From NCBI GenBank assembly GCA_037445775.1, contig JBBIJX010000018.1, positions 1 to 29,738 on the forward strand: DNA of 29,738 nucleotides, written 5' to 3'. Positions 20,834 through 29,738 of this stretch are shown in pieces; positions within the stretch are counted from its first letter, which is position 1, and the number at the start of each line of letters is the position of its first letter. Below the pieces are notes generated by a model. The model made no database searches. It was not told the DNA's origin and saw nothing but the letters and a program-made list of their open reading frames with translations. Both the position numbers and the translations under genes were made by a program. This DNA is from JBBUX01 sp037445775 (GTDB lineage Bacteria; Actinomycetota; Coriobacteriia; Anaerosomatales; PHET01).

Positions 20834-22516
20834 ATGACACAGAAGAAGCGAACGAAGCGGCCAGACCGCTTGCGCGTCATCCCGCTCGGCGGGCTAGACG
20901 GCATAGGCAAGAACATGACGGTCATCGAGTTCGGCTCCGACATGATCCTTGTGGACGCGGGCATCATGTTCCCGGACGACGACCATCCGGGTGTCGACCT
21001 GATACTCCCGGACTACAGCTACGTCCTCAAACGCAAGGAGAATCTCCGCGGCATCGTCATCACGCACGGCCACGAGGACCACACTGGTGCTCTGCCGTAC
21101 CTGCTGCGCGACCTCGACTCACGGGTTCCGGTCCTAGGCACCCGGCTCACACTCGGCCTCATCCGCGGCAAGCTCGAGGAGCACCGGATCAAGAACCCTA
21201 AGCTCCGCGAGGTCCGCGACTCGGGACACGTATCCTTGGGCCCCTTCGGCCTCGACTTCTTCCCGGTGAACCATTCTATCCCCGACGGCGTCGGCGTCTT
21301 CATCCGTACGCCTGTGGGCACTGTGCTGCACACCGGCGACTTCAAGCTCGACCAGACCCCCATCGACGGACGACTCACGGACTACGGCGCGCTGTCGAAG
21401 TTCGGAAAAGCCGGAGTGACGGTCCTGCTCTCGGACTCGACGGGAGCTGAGAACCCGGGATTCTGCCGTTCGGAAGCCGAGGTCGGCTCCGCGCTGCGTG
21501 AGATCATGGCGCAGGCAGACAGGCGAGTCATCGTCGCGTCGTTCGCCAGCCACATCCACCGGTTGCAGCAGGTCTGCGATGCCGCCGTCGCCAACAGACG
21601 CAAGATCGTCGTGACCGGCCGCTCCATGATCCAAAACACCAGGATCGCACGTGATCTGGGCTACCTCGAGATCGGCGATGACGACATCGTCGACGCCTAC
21701 GAGACTCACGGACTGCCGCCCGAGAAGGTGGTCGTGCTATGCACCGGCAGCCAGGGTGAGCCGCTCTCAGCGCTTGCGCGCATGGCCAACGGCGACCATC
21801 GCACCATCACGGTGGAGCGCGACGACACGGTGATCATCTCGGCGAGTCCGGTTCCCGGCAACGAGAAGGCCGTGAGCCGCGTCATCAACCGCCTGACCAA
21901 GGCCGGCGTGCACGTCGTCCACCGGGGAACCGCCGACGTACACGTCTCAGGACACGGCGCCGCTGAGGAGCTCAAGCTGATGCTCAACCTCACGCAGCCG
22001 GAGTTCTTCGTTCCTGTACACGGCGAGACACGTCATCTTGCCGCGCACGCGCGTCTCGCCCGCGCGACTGGAATGCCCGAGGACGCTGTCTTCATCCTCG
22101 AGAACGGCGACTGCCTCGAGATCGACGAGGAGGGGGCTCGCGTCGCCGAGCGGGTGGATAGCGGCGTCGTCTACGTCGACGGGCTGACCGTTGGCGACCT
22201 GGGCCAGGTCGTGCTTCGGGATCGGCAGCACATGAGCCAGGACGGCATCATCACGGTCGTCGTCGTGATCGACGCGAAGACCGGCAGACCGGCGGGAGAG
22301 CCAGAGATCGTCACCCGCGGGGTAGTCCTAGCCGACAGCGGGGACGTGCTGGAGGAGGCCCGGACGCGCGTCGCGAAGGCCATCGCCAAGACGGGGAGCG
22401 AAGGCGTCACTGACGCGCCCGTCGTCCAGCGGCGGGTGCGCGAAGCGCTGTCCCAGTTCATCTGGGAGCGCGTCAAGCGACGCCCGATGATCATCCCGAT
22501 CGTGCTGGAGGTCTGA
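20834..22516 (+). CDS. rnj: Ribonuclease J
   Basis: A 560-residue RNase J, a metallo-beta-lactamase-fold nuclease with 5'-exonuclease and endonuclease activity that drives mRNA decay and rRNA processing. It has LGGLDGIGKNMTVIE near the start, the zinc motif THGHEDHTGALPYL (first histidine about residue 78), VNHSIPDGVGV, TGDFKLDQTP and the beta-CASP part (VIVASFASHIHRLQQ, then CTGSQGEPLSAL). The C-terminal domain ends in the normal RRPMIIPIVLEV. The start has AAGGAG only at 17 bases. Its leader holds strong hairpins. It ends six bases before uppP, so these may be cotranscribed. Confidence 0.96.
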   Translation: MTQKKRTKRPDRLRVIPLGGLDGIGKNMTVIEFGSDMILVDAGIMFPDDDHPGVDLILPDYSYVLKRKENLRGIVITHGHEDHTGALPYLLRDLDSRVPVLGTRLTLGLIRGKLEEHRIKNPKLREVRDSGHVSLGPFGLDFFPVNHSIPDGVGVFIRTPVGTVLHTGDFKLDQTPIDGRLTDYGALSKFGKAGVTVLLSDSTGAENPGFCRSEAEVGSALREIMAQADRRVIVASFASHIHRLQQVCDAAVANRRKIVVTGRSMIQNTRIARDLGYLEIGDDDIVDAYETHGLPPEKVVVLCTGSQGEPLSALARMANGDHRTITVERDDTVIISASPVPGNEKAVSRVINRLTKAGVHVVHRGTADVHVSGHGAAEELKLMLNLTQPEFFVPVHGETRHLAAHARLARATGMPEDAVFILENGDCLEIDEEGARVAERVDSGVVYVDGLTVGDLGQVVLRDRQHMSQDGIITVVVVIDAKTGRPAGEPEIVTRGVVLADSGDVLEEARTRVAKAIAKTGSEGVTDAPVVQRRVREALSQFIWERVKRRPMIIPIVLEV

Positions 22517-22521
22517 GATCC

Positions 22522-23328
22522 ATGTCAGTTCTCGAGGCGGTGGCCCTGGGCGTCATCCAGGGCGTGACCGAGTTCCTCCCGATCTCAAGCGACGGTCATC
22601 TCGCCCTTGCGACCCTTCTCCTGGGACGCTCGCCCGATCTCACCTTCATCGTCTTCCTGCACGGTGCGACGGTTCTTGCGATGTACGCCTATTTTTGGGC
22701 CGACGTGTGTCGCCTCCTATTCGCGCTCGCACCCGCGAACCGTGCGCGCGCCACAACGGACCGCCGAATCATCCTGCTCGTGGTCGCGGGAACCTTTGCG
22801 ACCGGGCTGGTGGCACTGGCACTCGAACCGGTCGTCGAACCCATGTCTGGATCCGCCTTCTGGGTGGGCGTCTGGTTCTGCTCGACCTCGCTCGTGCTGT
22901 TCGTGGGTGAGTACTTCTCGCGCTTCGTGACGCGCACGCCAACAGTTGAACGCCTGACCGTCGGCCGCGCGCTCTTCCTGGGGTTGATGCAGGGACTGGC
23001 GGTGCTGCCCGGACTCTCCAGGTCTGGATCCACGATCTCAGCCGGTATGCTTCTGGGGCTTACGCGAGAGGACGCAGCGCGCTTCTCGTTCACCCTTGGC
23101 ATCCCTATCATCACCCTGGCCGCCGCCCGCGACTACGTCTCGCTGACTACGGGCACTGCGTCACTCCCGCCGCTCCCCGTGGCGACTGCGGGTTTTGTAG
23201 CAGCGGCCCTGAGCGGCTACTTCGCGATCTCGTTCCTGCTGCGGCTCCTGCGCAGCCGCACCCTCTACGGATTCGCGATCTACACCGGCGTGCTCGGCGC
23301 TATCCTGTTGGTGTCATCACTCATCTAG
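22522..23328 (+). CDS. uppP: Undecaprenyl-diphosphatase UppP (BacA)
   Basis: A 268-residue integral membrane protein that removes a phosphate from undecaprenyl diphosphate, recycling the lipid carrier of cell-wall synthesis; loss or gain affects bacitracin sensitivity. The two conserved motifs are present: GVIQGVTEFLPISSDGHL (residues 10-27) and LPGLSRSGSTISAG (about 162-175), with eight or so membrane segments. The site reads SSDGH where SSSGH or SSTGH is commoner, a tolerated variation as far as can be judged. It lies between rnj and ftsK with small gaps. Confidence 0.95.
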   Translation: MSVLEAVALGVIQGVTEFLPISSDGHLALATLLLGRSPDLTFIVFLHGATVLAMYAYFWADVCRLLFALAPANRARATTDRRIILLVVAGTFATGLVALALEPVVEPMSGSAFWVGVWFCSTSLVLFVGEYFSRFVTRTPTVERLTVGRALFLGLMQGLAVLPGLSRSGSTISAGMLLGLTREDAARFSFTLGIPIITLAAARDYVSLTTGTASLPPLPVATAGFVAAALSGYFAISFLLRLLRSRTLYGFAIYTGVLGAILLVSSLI

Positions 23329-23338
23329 AGAGGCGGAC

Positions 23339-25600
23339 GTGGGGAACAAGCGACAGACAAGCGTACGAAGTCCTTCACGCGCCAAGCGGACCACGAAGAG
23401 TTCGTCTTCACGCTCGGACGCTGGTCGCGACACCCAGCACGGCTGGCTCGACGAGAGTTCGAGGCGCGACATCATCGGAGTCGCCCTATGCGTTTCGGCT
23501 ATCGTCCTGATGATCGCGGTAATGTCACGCGAGTCTGGGCCGGCGTCCGGGACGGCGGCGAGCGCCCTTCGGTTCGCCTTCGGAATAGGCGCGTACCTGA
23601 TCCCGGTTGGCCTGCTCCTGTGGGGTGTGTCGCTCTTCGCTCGCGTCGACGTCCGCGGCGGTCGTACCGGCGCGGGCCTCGGCATAGTCGTCGTTGCTCT
23701 TATCTCGCTGACCGCGCTCTACACGCCTGGGGCCGCCGCCGATCCTGCGCTCTACGTCGATCCTGCGTCCGTGACGACTTATGGCGGATACGTTGGAGGC
23801 GGCATCGCGTGGATGCTCGCGACACTCACGCTACCCGCGATCGCGGCTGTTGTACTCGTCGGACTTCTCATCGTGGGCCTCGTGATCATCGGGCTCTCGA
23901 TCTCCGGCATAGTGAACGGAATGCGTGAGCGCATGGGTTCCTCTAACGAACAGACGGAACTGCGTCACGCTCGCGACAGCGCCACGCGCACCCGCCCGGT
24001 TGCGTCCGTCGACGAGCCGGTGTCGCGTCCCGGCAAGCCGACCCGGGCCTCCAGCGAGCCTGTGGTGGATCCGGAGACCTCACGCAAGACGGTACCGACG
24101 CCTTCGGCGCGCGCGCCGCGCGCGATGGAGGGGTTCGCCCTCCCGTCAGCGACGCTCCTTAGGCGCACTGCACTCTCCGCCGCTGCCCACCGGACCACCG
24201 ACAAGGAGCTATCCGCTACGTCGGGCGTCATCGTCGACACCCTCGCGACCTTCGATATCCCGGCCCGTGTCGTCGACTGGGTCGCCGGTCCCACCGTCAC
24301 CTTGTTCGAGGTCGAGATCGCTAAGGGCATCAGGCTCTCGAAGGTGACTGCGCTCGCTGACGACCTCGCGCTCGCGCTTGCCTCATCGACCGTGCGCATT
24401 CTTGCGCCGATTCCCGGAAAGGCTCTCGTCGGCATCGAGGTCCCGAACGTCCGCCGCGCATCGGTGACACTGGGCGATGTCCTGTCTCCTGCCGGCGCGG
24501 GTGGACCTTTGCTCATCGGCATCGGCAAGGACGTCTCTGGGGATCCGGTACAAGCGGACCTCGCCATGATGCCGCACCTGCTCATCGGCGGCACGACCGG
24601 TTCGGGGAAGTCGGTTGCGATCAACGCGATGCTGATGAGTGTGCTGATGCGCTCGACGCCCTCGGAGGTTCGTCTGATCCTCATCGACCCCAAGCGTGTC
24701 GAGCTGTCCCTTTACAACGGAGTTCCGCACCTCTACGTACCGGTCGTGACCGAGCCGAAAGAGGCCGCGAGCGCCCTCGCTTGGTCGGTGCAAGAGATGG
24801 ACCGCCGCCTCAAGGTCCTCCAGGCGTCGGGAACGCGCAACATCGGCGCGTACAACGCACTCATCCAAGAGGGCAAGGGCCCTGAGGGTGCGTCCGAACT
24901 CCCGTACCTCGTGATCGTCATCGACGAGCTGGCTGACCTGATGATGGTCGCGGCCAAAGAGGTCGAGGATTCCATCTGCCGGATTGCGCAGCTCGCGCGC
25001 GCGGCGGGAATCCATCTCGTCGTCGCGACGCAGCGTCCCGAGGCCAACGTCGTCACCGGACTCATCAAGGCGAACATCACGAACCGCATCGCCTTCAACG
25101 TTGCGAGCGCCATCGACTCCCGTGTCGTGCTCGACCAGCCGGGCGCAGAGAAACTCGTGGGGCTCGGAGACATGCTCTTCTCCTCACCAGCATGGCCCAA
25201 GCCCAAAAGGATCCAGGGGTGTTACGTTTCGGAGACCGAGATAGAAGAGGTGGTCGAGCATCTGAAAGGCCAGGCCGAACCCGACTACCACACCGAGATC
25301 CTCCACCTTAAGGTCACCGCCGCGTCAGGAGGCGGAAGTGACAGGCCGGACGAGGACGATCCGCTGCTGTGGGAGGCGGCCGACATCGTCGTGACGAGCG
25401 GCCTTGGCTCCACGAGCCTGCTCCAGCGTCGACTCAAGGTGGGCTACGCGCGCGCGGGCCGCATCATGGACATGCTCGAGGCCAAGGGAGTCGTAGGCCC
25501 GCCCGACGGCTCCAAGCCCCGCGAAGTGCTCGTCGACATCGAAGATCTCGAGTCGCTCAAGGTGTTCGAGCGCGAAGACGCTGAAGGCGAGGGGTTCTGA
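23339..25600 (+). CDS. ftsK: FtsK/SpoIIIE-family DNA translocase
   Basis: A 753-residue DNA pump that clears chromosome ends from the division septum. An N-terminal basic stretch is followed by four membrane segments (residues about 45-200), then a Pro/Ser/Thr-rich linker (to about 260). The motor domain has IGGTTGSGKSVAINAM (Walker A near 416-424), VIVIDELADLMM (Walker B near 522) and ATQRPEANVVTGLIKANI. The C-terminal gamma winged helix (about 675-745) is complete, with LLQRRLKVGYARAGRIMDML, the part that reads KOPS-type polar sequences. It starts at GTG 23339, ten bases after uppP. The next gene starts two bases after it. Confidence 0.95.
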   Translation: MGNKRQTSVRSPSRAKRTTKSSSSRSDAGRDTQHGWLDESSRRDIIGVALCVSAIVLMIAVMSRESGPASGTAASALRFAFGIGAYLIPVGLLLWGVSLFARVDVRGGRTGAGLGIVVVALISLTALYTPGAAADPALYVDPASVTTYGGYVGGGIAWMLATLTLPAIAAVVLVGLLIVGLVIIGLSISGIVNGMRERMGSSNEQTELRHARDSATRTRPVASVDEPVSRPGKPTRASSEPVVDPETSRKTVPTPSARAPRAMEGFALPSATLLRRTALSAAAHRTTDKELSATSGVIVDTLATFDIPARVVDWVAGPTVTLFEVEIAKGIRLSKVTALADDLALALASSTVRILAPIPGKALVGIEVPNVRRASVTLGDVLSPAGAGGPLLIGIGKDVSGDPVQADLAMMPHLLIGGTTGSGKSVAINAMLMSVLMRSTPSEVRLILIDPKRVELSLYNGVPHLYVPVVTEPKEAASALAWSVQEMDRRLKVLQASGTRNIGAYNALIQEGKGPEGASELPYLVIVIDELADLMMVAAKEVEDSICRIAQLARAAGIHLVVATQRPEANVVTGLIKANITNRIAFNVASAIDSRVVLDQPGAEKLVGLGDMLFSSPAWPKPKRIQGCYVSETEIEEVVEHLKGQAEPDYHTEILHLKVTAASGGGSDRPDEDDPLLWEAADIVVTSGLGSTSLLQRRLKVGYARAGRIMDMLEAKGVVGPPDGSKPREVLVDIEDLESLKVFEREDAEGEGF

Positions 25601-25601
25601 C

Positions 25602-26348
25602 GTGGCTACTCTCGGCGACACGCTGAAGGAACGGCGTCAGTCGCTCGGTGTCACGCTCGAGCAGGCAGAAGCCGCTACGCGCATCCGGGCACGCCTGCTC
25701 AGCGCGCTCGAAAGGGGGGATTACGGCCAGCTTCCAGCCCCCGGCTACGTTCGAGGCTACATATCCAGCTACGCACGCTACCTCGAACTCGACCCGGTTC
25801 CCCTGCTCGCCATGCACAAGGCCGAATCCGGAGCACCGAGCGCATCTGACCTGTCATTGCCGCAGATCTCCGAAGCGGTCGTCTCCCGGCACGAACAGCA
25901 CGCCATCCCCTGGCGTGCCGGTGTCGCGATCCTGCTCTTGGCCGCCCTGATCTCCCTCTCGCTCTGGGTCGCCACGCGCATCTGGCGCGGGCCAGAACCC
26001 ACCCCTCCCGAGCCTAGGGTGCCGCCACAGGAGACGTCATCACCCGACGCGACGGAGACCCCTGCCGCAAATCACGACAGCGAGCCGCCTAACGATGTCT
26101 TGCCTTTCACCGTCGAGGTCCGTGTCTCGCCCACAGGCGCATCATGGCTGCTCATCACAGTCGACGATCGCAAGGCTTACGAAGGCACTCTCACAGGTGG
26201 GCAGGCCAAGACCTATGAGGTCGCACGGACGGCTTCCATCAAGATCGGCAGGCCGTCCGAGGTGACGGTGCTGCAAGACGGGAAGCAGATCACGATCCCG
26301 AAGGGCGACACTCCCACCGTCGTGCTGAACGCATCCGACTCGCCCTGA
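25602..26348 (+). CDS. RodZ-like helix-turn-helix membrane protein
   Basis: A 248-residue protein. Residues 1-70 are an N-terminal HTH_25-type domain (GDTLKERRQSLGVTLEQAE, then GYVRGYISSYARYLELDP). One membrane segment follows at about 103-127 (WRAGVAILLLAALISLSLWV), then a Pro/Thr/Glu-rich linker and a C-terminal DUF4115-type beta domain (about 165-245). This is the RodZ design; RodZ links the MreB cytoskeleton to the cell wall in rods. No mreB is in the window. It starts at GTG 25602, directly after ftsK, a frequent neighbour in Gram-positive bacteria. It might be a regulator rather than a shape protein. Confidence 0.85.
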   Translation: MATLGDTLKERRQSLGVTLEQAEAATRIRARLLSALERGDYGQLPAPGYVRGYISSYARYLELDPVPLLAMHKAESGAPSASDLSLPQISEAVVSRHEQHAIPWRAGVAILLLAALISLSLWVATRIWRGPEPTPPEPRVPPQETSSPDATETPAANHDSEPPNDVLPFTVEVRVSPTGASWLLITVDDRKAYEGTLTGGQAKTYEVARTASIKIGRPSEVTVLQDGKQITIPKGDTPTVVLNASDSP

Positions 26349-26369
26349 CCCTCACGGAAAGGACTGATA

Positions 26370-26867
26370 ATGGCCAAGGACTCCAGCTTCGATGTCGTCT
26401 CAGAAGTCGACCTCCAAGAGGTGGACAACGCCTACCAGCAGACCGCCAAGGAGCTCGTCCAGCGCTACGACCTCAAGGACTCCGGCGCCACGCTGAGCTT
26501 CAGCAAGTCCGACAAGACGTTCACGCTGGGCGCCCCTTCGGACTTCATCGCTCGTCAGGTCATCGACGTCTTGAACACGAAGCTCGTTCGGCGTCAGATC
26601 GACCTCAAGGCGGTGTCGTGGAGCGCGCCGCAGGCCGCCAGCGGGGGAACGGTTCGCCTCACGGGCACGCTCGTCATGGGCATCGAGACCGACCTCGCCC
26701 GCAAGATCAATAAGGACATCCGCGACGAGAAGTTCAAGGCGAAGGTCCAGATCGAGGGAGACAAGCTGAGGGTCTTCTCTGCGAGTCGTGACGAGCTTCA
26801 GAAGGTCATCGCGTTCCTCAAAGAGCAGGATTACGGTATCCCTCTCCAGTACACGAACTACCGCTAG
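26370..26867 (+). CDS. YajQ family nucleotide-binding protein
   Basis: A 165-residue UPF0234/YajQ protein with two ferredoxin-like halves. The start MAKDSSFDVVSEVDLQEVDNA, the middle TFTLGAPSDFIARQVIDVL, and the end FKAKVQIEGDKLRVFSASRD and YGIPLQYTNYR are typical. Relatives bind nucleotides, in some species cyclic di-GMP, or tRNA; the role here is unknown. AAAGGA lies seven bases before ATG 26370. It ends three bases before rimO, in an apparent operon. Confidence 0.94.
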   Translation: MAKDSSFDVVSEVDLQEVDNAYQQTAKELVQRYDLKDSGATLSFSKSDKTFTLGAPSDFIARQVIDVLNTKLVRRQIDLKAVSWSAPQAASGGTVRLTGTLVMGIETDLARKINKDIRDEKFKAKVQIEGDKLRVFSASRDELQKVIAFLKEQDYGIPLQYTNYR

Positions 26868-26870
26868 TTC

Positions 26871-28172
26871 ATGACCACGCCTTCCGAACCACGCGTCGCC
26901 TTCGTCACTCTGGGCTGCCCGAAGAACGAGGTCGACTCGGATCGCATGCGCGCCGCGGTGCAGGCGTCACGATACGAGCTGGTCGACGACGTCGAGGGGG
27001 CCGACATCGTGGTCGTGAACACGTGCTCGTTCATCCGGGACGCCACCGAAGAATCGATCGAGACCATCTTCGACGTCTTGGTTGCGCACGATGGACAAGG
27101 CCGGCGCGTCATCGTCGCCGGATGCATGGTTAGCCGATACGGAGCGGACCTCGCGTCGACGATGCCGGAGGTCGACGACTTCCTGCCCGTCGCCGACGAG
27201 GGACGCCTGCTTGATGTCATCGCGCGCCTCACGGGCCGTGACTCCGGCATCCCGGACGCCGCCCCGGCGCAACGAACCGCACCCGGGCCATCCGCCTATC
27301 TCCAGGTCTCGGACGGATGTCACCGAACGTGCGCCTACTGCACTATCCCGGCGATTCGTGGTCCGTATCGTAGCCGCACTCCCAACGACATCATCGCGGA
27401 AGCGCGGGACCTCGTGGCACGGGGCGCGAAGGAACTCGTCTTGATCGGGCAGGACGTCACTTCGTACGGCATCGACCTTCCCGATAAGGTCACACTGGCG
27501 ACACTCCTCACCTTACTCACCGAGACGCCCGGTCTTGAGTGGCTGCGGATCATGTATGCACAGCCCGACGGCATCACCGAGGAGCTGCTGCGGGCGATGG
27601 CCGCCTCTGGGCGTGTCTGCCACTACCTCGACATGCCGCTCCAACACGCGAGCCCCTCAGTACTTCGGCGCATGGGGCGGAGCGGGGATGCAACACGCTA
27701 CCTGCGGCTCATCGAGCGAATCCGGACCGTGCTGCCCGCCGTCGTCTTGAGAACGACGCTCATCGCTGGCTTCCCCGGCGAGACGCGCCAAGATGTGCGC
27801 GTGTTGCACCGGTTCCTCGACGACGCATGCTTCGACTACGTGGGAGTGTTCGCATTCTCCCCTGAAGACGGCACCGCTGCAGCGACGCTCTCCGATGCGG
27901 TACCGCTGCGCACGCGCCGAGCGCGCGCGCAGCGCCTTCGCGACCTCGCTGATGGAATCGGGACGCGCCGTGCCGAGCTTCGGATAGGGGATGTGCTCGA
28001 CGTGCTCGTCGAGGGCATCGACCCTGACGACGGCACTCTGATCGGTAGATGGCGCGGGCAGGCGCCCGAGATCGACGGCATCGTCATGCTCGACCGCGGC
28101 GAGGTTGGTGCTATCGTACGGGCACGCATCGTGGACACGCTCGGCTACGATCTGGAGGGCGAGGTGCTCTAG
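26871..28172 (+). CDS. rimO: Ribosomal protein uS12 methylthiotransferase RimO
   Basis: A 433-residue radical-SAM enzyme that adds a methylthio group to an aspartate of ribosomal protein S12. The N-terminal UPF0004 domain holds the three cluster cysteines (LGCPKNEVD, VNTCSFI, VAGCMV). The radical-SAM motif is DGCHRTCAYC with C150, C154 and C157. The end has the TRAM domain (from about residue 365, LRIGDVLDVLVEGI) that contacts substrate. LGCPKNEVDSD distinguishes RimO from the tRNA enzyme MiaB, whose start is different. It overlaps nothing but is only three bases after yajQ and directly abuts pgsA. Confidence 0.95.
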   Translation: MTTPSEPRVAFVTLGCPKNEVDSDRMRAAVQASRYELVDDVEGADIVVVNTCSFIRDATEESIETIFDVLVAHDGQGRRVIVAGCMVSRYGADLASTMPEVDDFLPVADEGRLLDVIARLTGRDSGIPDAAPAQRTAPGPSAYLQVSDGCHRTCAYCTIPAIRGPYRSRTPNDIIAEARDLVARGAKELVLIGQDVTSYGIDLPDKVTLATLLTLLTETPGLEWLRIMYAQPDGITEELLRAMAASGRVCHYLDMPLQHASPSVLRRMGRSGDATRYLRLIERIRTVLPAVVLRTTLIAGFPGETRQDVRVLHRFLDDACFDYVGVFAFSPEDGTAAATLSDAVPLRTRRARAQRLRDLADGIGTRRAELRIGDVLDVLVEGIDPDDGTLIGRWRGQAPEIDGIVMLDRGEVGAIVRARIVDTLGYDLEGEVL

Positions 28173-28862
28173 ATGACGCGCAGGAACCCCCTCATGACGC
28201 CGGCGAACACCGTGACCGTCGCCCGCATGGTCCTGATTCCGGCCTTCCTGTTCCTGCTGCTCGCCGACTGGCCCGCATGGCTCGGCTCACCTGAATGGGC
28301 GGAGCAGGCCAAACCGTGGATCGCAGCGACGGTATTCACGTTGCTCGCGGCCACCGACGGCGTGGACGGCTACCTGGCCCGCTCACGCAACGAGATCACG
28401 ACGTTCGGCAGGCTCGTCGACCCGCTCGCAGACAAACTCCTTGTGACGGCCGCCCTACTCGCGCTCATCGAGCTCGCCGTCCTGCCGACGTGGATCGCAT
28501 TCGTGATCATCGCCCGCGAGTTCATAGTGAGCGGTTTGAGGATGGTCGCGTCTGCCGAGGGTACGGTCATCGCTGCCTCGGGGTACGGCAAGATCAAGAC
28601 GGTCCTCCAGATCGTCGCGATCGTGATGTTCCTCGTGAAGGACTCCGCGGCCATCGAGACTGCCACCCCGTGGTCCGGTGTCGGATTCGAAGTGGCCGCA
28701 TGGACCGTCATGGCTGCCGCAGTCGTCGCCACGATCGCTTCGATGGTCGACTACTTCAAGCACGCTGCAGCGGTGCTCATCGGCCCGTGGACCGGCGACG
28801 ACATCACCTCCTCCATCTCTCATGCGGACCCGTACGCTCCCGGGCGACAGGGGGACTCGTGA
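28173..28862 (+). CDS. pgsA: CDP-diacylglycerol--glycerol-3-phosphate 3-phosphatidyltransferase
   Basis: A 229-residue membrane enzyme that makes phosphatidylglycerol phosphate from CDP-diacylglycerol. The CDP-alcohol phosphotransferase signature DGYLARSRNEITTFGRLVDP with PLADK follows, in which the acidic residues bind two metal ions. The protein has N-terminal membrane segment PANTVTVARMVLIPAFLFLL and further segments after the motif, with a short polar C-terminal tail. The ATG directly follows the rimO stop, with no spacer. The end overlaps the cinA GTG start by four bases. The order rimO-pgsA-cinA is common in Gram-positive genomes. Confidence 0.94.
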   Translation: MTRRNPLMTPANTVTVARMVLIPAFLFLLLADWPAWLGSPEWAEQAKPWIAATVFTLLAATDGVDGYLARSRNEITTFGRLVDPLADKLLVTAALLALIELAVLPTWIAFVIIAREFIVSGLRMVASAEGTVIAASGYGKIKTVLQIVAIVMFLVKDSAAIETATPWSGVGFEVAAWTVMAAAVVATIASMVDYFKHAAAVLIGPWTGDDITSSISHADPYAPGRQGDS

Positions 28863-29724
28863 CCCGCCGCACCGCGGCAGTGCTCACCGTCGGGTCGGAA
28901 CTCACGTCGGGATTTCGCCTCGACACAAACAGCGCCGAGATTGCGCGCGCGCTGTCCGGCAGAGCGTTCGCGGTCACCGAACTCGTCAGTGTGGGTGACG
29001 ACGTCGATGAGGTCGCCGCCGCCATCCGCAGACTCGTTCACGACCACTCTCTTGTGGTCACGACAGGCGGCCTCGGGCCGACGCATGACGACGTGACTCG
29101 CGAGGCGGCGTCCCAAGCGCTCGGGATCCCACTCGTACGCGACGCCCGTCTCGTGGGCTTGCTACAGCCAGCCGTCGCCCGTCATGGCGACCCTGAGGCC
29201 GCCGCGCAGGTCCTCGTGCAGGCCGATGTGCTCGCCGGAGCGGAGGTGATAGACATGGTCACCGGCACCGCACCGGGTTTGGTCATCACCACCCCGACGG
29301 GGCTTGTGGCGCTCCTTCCGGGGCCGCCGGTCGAGATGCGGCCCATGCTCGCTTCGCTGCTGGAGCGCTTCGAGGCAACCAACGCTGAGCCGCGCGAGCT
29401 GGGCGTCACCGGTAGGACAGAGTCAGATGCCCAGGTCGCCGCTGCTCGAGCACTCGCACATCACACGGGAGTCCGGCTGACCGTTCTAGCAAGGCCCGGA
29501 GACGTCCGTGTCGTGCTTTTCGACGAGGGTGCGGGTCCCGAGGGTCTCGCTCGTGCGGCCGCGGACGTCGCCGATGCTCTCGGCGACTCGTGCTACGCGA
29601 CCGACGGCGCGTCGCTGGCTGAGACGCTTGTCAGACGGACCACCGAACGCGCACTCACCCTCGCGTTCGCCGAATCGTGCACCGGCGGGCTCGTCTGCGC
29701 GGCAGTGAGTGATGTACCCGGCGC
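28859..29724 (+). CDS. cinA: CinA-family protein, cut by the window edge
   Basis: The first 288 residues of a competence/damage-inducible CinA protein (normally about 410-420). Starting from GTG 28859, overlapping the pgsA stop, it reads AAVLTVGSELTSGFRLDTNS, the MoaB-like loop TTGGLGPTHDDVTREAA, and LLPGPPVEMRPML. The C-terminal nicotinamide-mononucleotide deamidase (PncC) domain begins with FAESCTGGLVCAAVSDVPG. Such enzymes recycle pyridine nucleotides and may process ADP-ribose. The coding sequence has no stop within the window. After VPGA the bases are adapter, not cinA: the family would continue with a SxxF-type segment. Confidence 0.92.
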
Positions 29725-29738
29725 AGATCGGAAGAGCA
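29725..29738 (+). other. Sequencing adapter remnant at the contig end
   Basis: AGATCGGAAGAGCA is identical in all 14 bases to the start of the Illumina TruSeq adapter. It sits exactly at the end of the window and replaces the expected cinA sequence. It is an artefact of incomplete adapter trimming, not genomic DNA. Confidence 0.9.

Overview
The window is a high-GC bacterial chromosome fragment. The gene order ftsK, helix-turn-helix membrane protein (RodZ-like), yajQ, rimO, pgsA, cinA, preceded by dapA, rnj and uppP, together with frequent GTG starts and the protein sequences, suggests an actinobacterium, perhaps of the Coriobacteriia type. That placement is an inference from gene content; no rRNA or marker tree was available. 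The right edge is a true assembly edge: the last 14 bases are identical to the start of a common Illumina adapter, so cinA is cut artificially.

Region 1 (1-3960) is accessory DNA. It is a same-strand run of small toxin-antitoxin (TA) genes: RelB/ParE-like, DUF433/DUF5615, HicB/HicA, VapB/VapC and MazE/MazF, plus a 36-codon RelB-like fragment and one orphan membrane protein. Several are damaged: the DUF5615 gene has an in-frame stop, the VapB-like antitoxin lacks its N-terminus, and the last antitoxin is cut off where the core genome begins. Between the modules are imperfect palindromes bounded by AAC and GTT boxes with the layout of integron attC sites. The block may therefore be an integron-like cassette array, although no integrase lies in the window.

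Region 2 (3978-9413) holds an archaeal-type phosphoenolpyruvate carboxylase, then a nickel uptake locus: nikM(N) diverges from nikR-nikQ-nikO, with a palindrome between them that could be the NikR operator. An unrecognised 190-residue protein follows.

Region 3 (9568-16089) holds a Kef-type cation/proton antiporter, an FKBP lipoprotein, a small membrane protein, an M16 peptidase, and dapB-lysC of the aspartate/lysine pathway.

Region 4 (16100-19649) is a signalling cluster: a receiver-only protein divergent from a soluble PAS-PAS-kinase-receiver-receiver hybrid, followed by two more receiver-only proteins. Five receiver domains are present and no DNA-binding output domain.

Region 5 (19828-29724) is core: dapA, RNase J (with a hairpin-rich leader), uppP, ftsK, the RodZ-like gene, yajQ, rimO, pgsA and partial cinA, mostly overlapping or closely spaced.

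No rRNA, tRNA, CRISPR array or insertion sequence was recognised. No stretch longer than 300 bases lacks a gene; the longest gaps are 6514-6713, 3036-3224 and 19650-19827.
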